Of a stretch of DNA of 47,065 nt, positions 42,100 to 47,065 are shown one piece after another. Within the stretch, counting starts at the first letter, position 1. Every line of letters begins with the position of its first letter. A model generated the notes under the pieces. It ran no database searches. It saw only the letters and a list, made by a program, of their open reading frames with translations, and was not told the origin of the DNA. The stretch covers positions 1-47,065 of the forward strand of contig JAFSNR010000028.1 of the NCBI GenBank assembly GCA_017443345.1. Direction: 5' to 3'. The translations under genes were made by a program, and so were the position numbers. Source of the stretch: Prevotella sp. GTDB lineage: Bacteria > Bacteroidota > Bacteroidia > Bacteroidales > Bacteroidaceae.

Positions 42100-44703
42100 A
42101 TGATTACTATACATGAATTGCAAAGTCGGAAGTGGATGGTGAAAGTACTGCTGATACTTTTCACTTTTCACCTTTCACTTATCACTTCTTTAGCTCAGAC
42201 TCTGACCGGTTCTGCACCATCGCATGTGGCGGTGGGTGAGCAGTTCCGTCTGTCGTATACGGTCAATACACAGGACGTCAGTGATTTCCGAGCTGGCGAC
42301 ATCCCTGAGGAACTCGACGTGCTCATAGGGCCTAACCGCTCCATGCAGTCGAGCTATCAGATGATCAATGGCCACACGAGCTCCACCTCGTCCATCACCT
42401 ATACCTATATCGTCTGTGCCACGAAGAACGGCACGTTTACCATCTCACCGGCCCACGTGGTGGTGAATGGCAAAAGCATCGCCTCCAATTCACTGACGAT
42501 CAAGGTATCGGGAACGGCACAGAGCGGCAGCAGTCGCCAGCGTCAGAATGACGATGAGGGAGGGGAGATGCGCGATGCAGGCAGCCATATCTCGGGTTCC
42601 GACCTCTTCATCAAGGTCAGCGCCAACAAGAAACGCGTCCACGAACAGGAGCCTATCCTGCTCACCTATAAGGTCTACACCCTCGTATCGCTTACCCAGC
42701 TACGAGGCGACATGCCCGACCTGAAGAGCTTCTACACTCAGGAGGTCGACCTGCCCCAGCAGAAGAGTTTCTCGGTAGAGACCGTCAACGGACGACCTTA
42801 CCGCACGTGTACATGGAGTCAGTATGTCATGTTCCCGCAGATGACGGGTAAGCTCCAGATTCCCAGTATCACCTTCGAGGGTATCGTCGTACAGCAGAAC
42901 CGCAACATCGACCCCTTCGAGGCCTTCTTCAACGGTGGCTCAGGCTATATAGAGGTCAAGAAGAAGATCGTGGCTCCAGGCATCGAGATCCAGGTCGATC
43001 CGTTGCCAGAACGTCCGGCCAACTTCTCGGGTGGAGTGGGGCAGTTCAATATCTCTGCCCAGCTCGACAAGACGGCTACGAAGGCCAACGACCCTGTGTC
43101 GCTGCGGATTATCGTCAGTGGTGTGGGTAACCTCAAGCTGATCAAGCAGCCTGTCATCAACATCCCGAAGGATTTCGACCAGTATGATCCGAAGATTACC
43201 GACCAGACGAAGCTGACCAACAACGGGCTCGAGGGTTCGAAGATCTACGACTTCCTCATTGTGCCCCGTCATCAGGGCAAGTACGAGATACCGCCAGTGG
43301 AGTTCACCTACTTCGACACCAGCTCAGGTAGCTACAAGACTGCCCGTAGCGAGGGCTTTACCCTCGACGTGGCTAAGGGCTCAGGGGCTGGTGCAGTCAA
43401 CGACTTCACTGATCAGGCAGGACTGAAGGAACTCAACAAGGATATCCGCTACATCAAGACAGGCGATGTCCGCACACAGGGCATCGACAACTTCTTCTAC
43501 GGTTCTGTGGCCTACTGGGTAACCCTCATTGTCCTCGCCCTCATCTTCATCTCGCTCTTCATCGTCTTCCGTCAGCGGGCCATCGACAATGCCAACGTGA
43601 CGAAGATGCGCGGCAAGAAAGCCAACAAGGTGGCTACGAAGCGACTGAAGAAGGCAGCTAAGCTGATGGCTGATAACAAGCCTGGCGAGTTCTACGACGA
43701 GGTGCTGCGTGCCCTCTGGGGTTACGTCGGCGACAAGCTGAACATCCCCGTCGAGCAGCTCTCCCACGATAATATCAGTCAGCGACTTGCCGAGCGTCAG
43801 GTTGATACTGAGACTGTCAGCCAGTTTATCGAGGCTCTCGACGAGTGCGAGTTCGAACGCTATGCCCCGGGCGATCCTAAGGGTAATATGAATAAGGTAT
43901 ACGAAAAAGCCATGACAGCTATCGAGAAGATTGAAGAGACGATGAAGAAACGTCGTTCGGCAAAGACGGTGACTGCCGTCCTGCTAATGCTCCTGCTGCC
44001 GCTGGGTGCACAGGCCGTGACGAAGGCTGAGGCCGACTCTGCCTATGCACAGGGCCACTATCAGCAGGCCATCAACGACTATCAAGCCCTCCTGAAGCAG
44101 GGTGCCTCTGCCGACCTCTATTATAACCTCGGCAACGCCTACTACCGTTCCGAGAACATCACGCAGGCTGTGCTCAACTACGAGCGGGCCCTGTTGCTCT
44201 CGCCAGGCGATCGCGACATCCGCTTCAACCTCCAGCTGGCCCGCAGCAAGACGATCGATAAGATTGTGCCCGAGTCAGAGATGTTCTTCATCACCTGGTA
44301 CCACGCCCTCGTCAATCTCATGAGTGTCGACGGCTGGGCGCGCACCGCCATCTTCTCCTTGGCACTGGTCATTGTGCTCTCGCTGGTCTACCTCTTCTCT
44401 CAGCCCGTGTGGCTGCGAAAGATAGGCTTCTTTGGTGGCATCACGCTGCTCGTGGTCTTCGTGCTGGCCAATGTCTTCGCCTCTCAGCAGAAGCAGTCGC
44501 TCATCCACCGCAAGGGGGCTATCGTCATGTCGCCCTCCGTCACGGTGAAGAGCACACCCGCAGCCAACGGCACCGACCTCTTCATCCTCCACGAGGGTAC
44601 GAAGGTCACCATCACTGACGGTTCGATGCGTGACTGGAAGGAGATCCGTCTGGCCGATGGCAAGGAGGGCTGGATTGAAAGTAAGAAGATTGAACTGATA
44701 TAA
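42100..44703 (+). CDS. batD: BatD-BatE fusion protein
   Basis: An 867-residue protein. A signal peptide (VKVLLILFTFHLS and on to SLAQ) precedes a BatD-type part with several beta-domains (about 35-440), a membrane helix (about 468-488) and a cytoplasmic helical segment (GEFYDEVLRALWGYVGDKL). A second signal-like segment (TVTAVLLMLLLPLGAQA, about 625-643) then opens a BatE-type part: TPR repeats (ADSAYAQGHYQQAINDYQALL, YYNLGNAYYRSENITQAVLNY), two membrane helices, and a C-terminal SH3-like domain (TVKSTPAANGTDLFILHEGTK). The frame is continuous, so two usual genes are joined. ATG 42100 gives a 12-residue leader before the signal; ATG 42136 is also possible. Confidence 0.87.
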   Translation: MITIHELQSRKWMVKVLLILFTFHLSLITSLAQTLTGSAPSHVAVGEQFRLSYTVNTQDVSDFRAGDIPEELDVLIGPNRSMQSSYQMINGHTSSTSSITYTYIVCATKNGTFTISPAHVVVNGKSIASNSLTIKVSGTAQSGSSRQRQNDDEGGEMRDAGSHISGSDLFIKVSANKKRVHEQEPILLTYKVYTLVSLTQLRGDMPDLKSFYTQEVDLPQQKSFSVETVNGRPYRTCTWSQYVMFPQMTGKLQIPSITFEGIVVQQNRNIDPFEAFFNGGSGYIEVKKKIVAPGIEIQVDPLPERPANFSGGVGQFNISAQLDKTATKANDPVSLRIIVSGVGNLKLIKQPVINIPKDFDQYDPKITDQTKLTNNGLEGSKIYDFLIVPRHQGKYEIPPVEFTYFDTSSGSYKTARSEGFTLDVAKGSGAGAVNDFTDQAGLKELNKDIRYIKTGDVRTQGIDNFFYGSVAYWVTLIVLALIFISLFIVFRQRAIDNANVTKMRGKKANKVATKRLKKAAKLMADNKPGEFYDEVLRALWGYVGDKLNIPVEQLSHDNISQRLAERQVDTETVSQFIEALDECEFERYAPGDPKGNMNKVYEKAMTAIEKIEETMKKRRSAKTVTAVLLMLLLPLGAQAVTKAEADSAYAQGHYQQAINDYQALLKQGASADLYYNLGNAYYRSENITQAVLNYERALLLSPGDRDIRFNLQLARSKTIDKIVPESEMFFITWYHALVNLMSVDGWARTAIFSLALVIVLSLVYLFSQPVWLRKIGFFGGITLLVVFVLANVFASQQKQSLIHRKGAIVMSPSVTVKSTPAANGTDLFILHEGTKVTITDGSMRDWKEIRLADGKEGWIESKKIELI
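42157..42191. repeat. Heptad array forming the BatD signal peptide
   Basis: CTTTTCA, CTTTTCA, CCTTTCA, CTTATCA, CTTCTTT encode FTFHLSLITS. The surrounding DNA and peptide resemble the BatC signal at 41364-41425. Confidence 0.8.
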
Positions 44704-44716
44704 TCCCGCTACCCGT

Positions 44717-45442
44717 ATGATTACTGATCTGTTACTCTCAGGCGAGGGCTTTGGCGCCCTGATCGAGGCCTACGACAAGCAGCTGCTCCTGTCGGTCAAC
44801 GGCAGCGATTCGCTCTTCCTCGACCGGTTGGTACGTACCCTGACCAATGCCTTCACGTGGGTACCATTCTATATCAGTATGCTGTGGATCGTCATTCGCA
44901 ACAACGAGACGATGCGCAATGTGCTCTATGTGCTCCTTGGTGTCGCCATCTGCGTGGTGCTTGCTGGCACTGTCGACGACTTGATTGTGAAGCCCACAGT
45001 GGCCCGCTGGCGACCTACACACGACCCTGAGATCGGTATGCTGGTCGATATTGTCGACGGCTATCGCGGAGGGCGGTTCGGCTTCTTCTCGGCCCATGCG
45101 GCTAATACGTTCAGCCTCGCCACTTTCTTCTGTTGGCTGGTGCGCAGTCGGGTGCTCTCCATCGCAGTGGTCATCTGGTCGTTCACCAACTGCTGGACGC
45201 GACTCTATCTGGGTGTCCACTTCCCCGGCGACATCCTCGTGGGACTCCTTTGGGGCTTCCTCGTCGGCTGTTTCGCCTACTTTGTCTATCATCGTCTGAC
45301 GCGCCACATGACGGTCAGCAAGAACCATCTTTTCTCATCCCATTACACGGACACAGGCTACGACAAGAAGGATGTCAACGTGCCCCTCACGGTGCTGTGC
45401 TTCACCTTTCTCTTTGCCCTGATTAAAGCCACATTGATATGA
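44717..45442 (+). CDS. PAP2-family membrane phosphatase
   Basis: A 241-residue membrane protein with about five or six helices and the three phosphatase motifs: KPTVARWRP, SAHAANTFSLA (SAHA in place of the usual PSGH), and TRLYLGVHFPGDILVG. Family members remove phosphate from lipids such as undecaprenyl diphosphate or phosphatidylglycerophosphate; the substrate here is unknown. It closes the bat gene run and overlaps queA at ATGA. Confidence 0.9.
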   Translation: MITDLLLSGEGFGALIEAYDKQLLLSVNGSDSLFLDRLVRTLTNAFTWVPFYISMLWIVIRNNETMRNVLYVLLGVAICVVLAGTVDDLIVKPTVARWRPTHDPEIGMLVDIVDGYRGGRFGFFSAHAANTFSLATFFCWLVRSRVLSIAVVIWSFTNCWTRLYLGVHFPGDILVGLLWGFLVGCFAYFVYHRLTRHMTVSKNHLFSSHYTDTGYDKKDVNVPLTVLCFTFLFALIKATLI

Positions 45443-46692
45443 TTTCCGATCCCCGACATATCCGTATCAGCGATTATAACTATCCGCTGCCCGACGAGCG
45501 TATCGCCAAGTTCCCTATTGCCCGTCGCGACCACTCCAAGCTGCTCGTCTATCGTCATGGCGAGGTCAGCGACGATGTGTTCTATCACCTGCCCGAGTAC
45601 CTGCCGAAGGGTGCGCTGATGGTCTTCAACAACACGAAGGTCATCCAGGCGCGCATGCACTTCCGCAAAGATACTGGTGCGCTGATCGAGGTGTTCCTGC
45701 TCGAACCTGCCGAGCCCTCCGACTATGAGCTGATGTTCCAGACCACAGGTCGCTGCTCGTGGTACTGTCTTGTGGGCAACTTGAAGAAGTGGAAGGAAGG
45801 CACGCTGACGAGGGAATTAAGAATTGGGGATCTGGAATTAAGAGTTTCTGCGACCCGAGGCCCGATCCACGGAACTTCTCACAGAATCGATTTCTCCTGG
45901 GAGGTAATCTCTAACCCCTCACCTCTAACCCCTAACCCCTCGAAGATTTCCTTTGCCGAGATCATCGACGCCATGGGCGAGCTCCCCATTCCGCCATATC
46001 TGAACCGCGAGACCCAGGAGAGCGATAAGACCACCTATCAGACCGTCTATTCCAAGATTAAAGGTTCGGTGGCAGCTCCCACGGCAGGACTTCACTTCAC
46101 CCCCGAGGTACTCGCTGATCTCGATGCCCACGGCATAGAGCGCGAGGAACTGACGCTGCACGTCGGCGCCGGCACCTTCAAGCCCGTCAAGAGCGAGGAG
46201 ATCGAAGGTCACGAGATGCATACCGAATATATCAGCGTGCGTCGCGACACCATCCGCAAACTCCTTGAACATGGCGGGGAGGCCATCGCAGTAGGCACCA
46301 CCAGTGTCCGCACCCTCGAGAGCCTCTATTACATGGGTCTCAAGGTCATGCAGAACCCCGACCTCTCTGAAGAGCAGCTCCACGTCGCTCAATGGGAGCC
46401 TTATTCTGTTTTTAAAGAAGCAACGGCAGTCTCTTCATTAAAGTGTTTGTTAGATTGGATGACCTCTCATGGTCTGGAGGTATTGCATAGTAGTACCCAG
46501 ATCATCATCGCCCCCGGCTACGACTACAAGATTGTGAAGATGCTGGTAACCAACTTCCACCAGCCCCAGTCTACGCTGCTCCTCCTCGTCAGCGCCTTTG
46601 TCAAGGGCGACTGGCACAAGATCTACGACTACGCCCTCGCTCACGACTTCCGTTTCCTCAGCTACGGCGATTCTTCCTTGCTGATACCATAG
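45439..46692 (+). CDS. queA: S-adenosylmethionine:tRNA ribosyltransferase-isomerase
   Basis: A 417-residue enzyme making epoxyqueuosine at wobble position 34. Motifs: YPLPDERIAKFPIARRDHSKL, MVFNNTKVIQAR, KIKGSVAAPTAGLHFTPE, LHVGAGTFKPV, HEMHTEYI and TNFHQPQSTLLLLVSAF. It is longer than the roughly 350-residue classical form. Part of the excess (residues about 125-170) is encoded by heptad-repeat DNA. A terminator follows. Confidence 0.95.
   Translation: MISDPRHIRISDYNYPLPDERIAKFPIARRDHSKLLVYRHGEVSDDVFYHLPEYLPKGALMVFNNTKVIQARMHFRKDTGALIEVFLLEPAEPSDYELMFQTTGRCSWYCLVGNLKKWKEGTLTRELRIGDLELRVSATRGPIHGTSHRIDFSWEVISNPSPLTPNPSKISFAEIIDAMGELPIPPYLNRETQESDKTTYQTVYSKIKGSVAAPTAGLHFTPEVLADLDAHGIEREELTLHVGAGTFKPVKSEEIEGHEMHTEYISVRRDTIRKLLEHGGEAIAVGTTSVRTLESLYYMGLKVMQNPDLSEEQLHVAQWEPYSVFKEATAVSSLKCLLDWMTSHGLEVLHSSTQIIIAPGYDYKIVKMLVTNFHQPQSTLLLLVSAFVKGDWHKIYDYALAHDFRFLSYGDSSLLIP
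45813..45943. repeat. Two in-frame heptad arrays in queA
   Basis: First array: GAATTAA, GAATTGG, GGATCTG, GAATTAA (45814-45841). Second: CTCTAAC, CCCTCAC, CTCTAAC, CCCTAAC, CCCTCGA (45909-45943), encoding SNPSPLTPNPSK. Both lie in a poorly conserved part of the protein. Confidence 0.8.
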
Positions 46693-46764
46693 TGCCGCAA
46701 GAAAAAGCTTCAATCCTCCTGCATGGTCGCTGTATCCATGAGAGATATTGTCATTGCCAATAGT

Positions 46765-46800
46765 AAATCCCCGTTAGTGAAAATGCTAACGGGGATTTTT
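46765..46800. terminator. Strong terminator after queA, usable from both sides
   Basis: AAATCCCCGTTAG (46765-46777) and CTAACGGGGATTT (46786-46798) form a perfect 13-bp stem with an 8-base loop, followed by further T on the plus strand. The smalltalk-like gene ends just beyond it on the minus strand. Confidence 0.92.
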
Positions 46801-46804
46801 CAGG

Positions 46805-46906
46805 CTACACTCCCATGCACGAGGTCGTGCCGAGGGCGGTGAGTACTGCTGAGATAATCGAAGCCAGTATCTGCAGCGACCACTTAAGCGTTTCCTTCTT
46901 CGTCAT
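46805..46906 (-). CDS. Smalltalk-like 33-residue small protein
   Basis: The minus strand encodes MTKKETLKWSLQILASIISA then VLTALGTTSCMGV and stop. A basic start, one hydrophobic helix and a GTTSCMG end fit the tiny 'smalltalk protein' family of Bacteroidales, usually found beside HU-like, VirE and amidase genes. Here a gene end lies upstream on the same strand. The ATG is preceded by AAAGGAGGTG (46911-46920), a near-ideal Shine-Dalgarno site, which strongly supports translation. Function unknown; membrane insertion or a short lipoprotein-like fate is possible. Confidence 0.85.
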   Translation of the reverse strand: MTKKETLKWSLQILASIISAVLTALGTTSCMGV

Positions 46907-46910
46907 AGTT

Positions 46911-46920
46911 CACCTCCTTT
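46911..46920 (-). promoter_or_regulatory. Strong Shine-Dalgarno site of the smalltalk-like gene
   Basis: AAAGGAGGTG on the minus strand, with GGAGG six bases before the ATG. No other gene in the window that I inspected shows a comparable site. Confidence 0.9.
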
Positions 46921-46936
46921 TCTTAATTCAGAATTC

Positions 46937-46968
46937 TTCAATTTTTCAATTCTTCAATTCTTCATTTA
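46937..46968. repeat. Octamer array downstream of the right-end gene
   Basis: TTCAATTT, TTCAATTC, TTCAATTC, TTCATTTA; the array ends exactly at the stop codon of the minus-strand gene at 46966. Confidence 0.82.
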
Positions 46969-47065
46969 GTTCCCAAGATCAAACCCGCCGCTTTCGCCAC
47001 TCTTGGTGAAGGTCTTGCTGGCTACCTCAGAGGTCTCACCGTCGAGGATGGCAATGGCCTTGATG
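46966..47065 (-). CDS. C-terminal end of a minus-strand gene, possibly HU-like
   Basis: Open to the window edge; the last 32 residues read IKAIAILDGETSEVASKTFT and end GGFDLGN. The gene before smalltalk is often an HU-like DNA-binding protein in Bacteroidales, which is the only reason to suggest that identity. The fragment alone does not allow a firm call. Confidence 0.5.
   Translation of the reverse strand, partial: IKAIAILDGETSEVASKTFTKSGESGGFDLGN

Noticed and set aside
1-47065. tRNA or rRNA genes, insertion sequences, phage structural genes
   Set aside because: No cloverleaf, ribosomal RNA segment, transposase or capsid-type protein was recognised; the gaps without genes are all under 300 bases.

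Overview
The window looks like chromosomal DNA of a Bacteroidales bacterium, most likely Prevotella or a close relative. Reasons: promoters of the Bacteroidetes type (TTTG, 18-20 bases, TAnnTTTG) precede several transcription units; almost no gene has a Shine-Dalgarno site; the bat aerotolerance operon, a DUF4295 gene after rpmB-rpmG, and VirE_N/DUF3987, M15 and 'smalltalk'-like genes are all typical of this group. Base composition is moderate and coding density is high, with no rRNA, tRNA, CRISPR or insertion sequence recognised.

Layout. 1-1433: the end of cmk, then ispH with an unusual C-terminal tail. 1434-4841: an accessory pair (primase/helicase-like VirE_N-DUF3987 protein and M15 peptidase) rich in repeat insertions. 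4838-15622, minus strand: a DNA-repair block uvrA, an outer-membrane barrel gene, addA and addB. 15626-21615, minus strand: hexuronate catabolism (uxaB, uxuB, uxuA) and a secreted GHL10-type hydrolase. 21722-26353, plus strand: a CstA-type peptide/pyruvate transporter, a small barrel, nadC and a C69 dipeptidase. 26518-28179: an SPFH membrane protein, a ribbon-helix-helix protein and a DUF1648 membrane protein; a lipoprotein gene converges on them. 29006-34618: map, tsaD, pncC/cinA-C, rpmB, rpmG, DUF4295, ftsY, rimO. 34615-36245: two HU genes, the second joined to a membrane segment and a LysM-like domain. 36288-45442: moxR, DUF58, a BatD-like gene, batA, a batB-batC fusion, a batD-batE fusion and a PAP2 phosphatase. 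45439-46692: queA. The right end holds, on the minus strand, a smalltalk-like gene and the end of a further gene.

Two themes stand out. First, degenerate tandem arrays of 7-mers (sometimes 8-mers) recur at more than a dozen places. Many fill the gap between the stop of one gene and the start of the next; others lie in frame inside genes, at interdomain linkers (addA, addB, queA) or forming signal peptides (batC part, batD). Second, several gene sets look like poorly described systems: the HU plus membrane-anchored HU-LysM pair, the SPFH/RHH/DUF1648 set, and the smalltalk-like gene with a very strong Shine-Dalgarno site in a lineage that rarely uses them.

All calls rest on reading motifs and gene order by eye; no database search was run.
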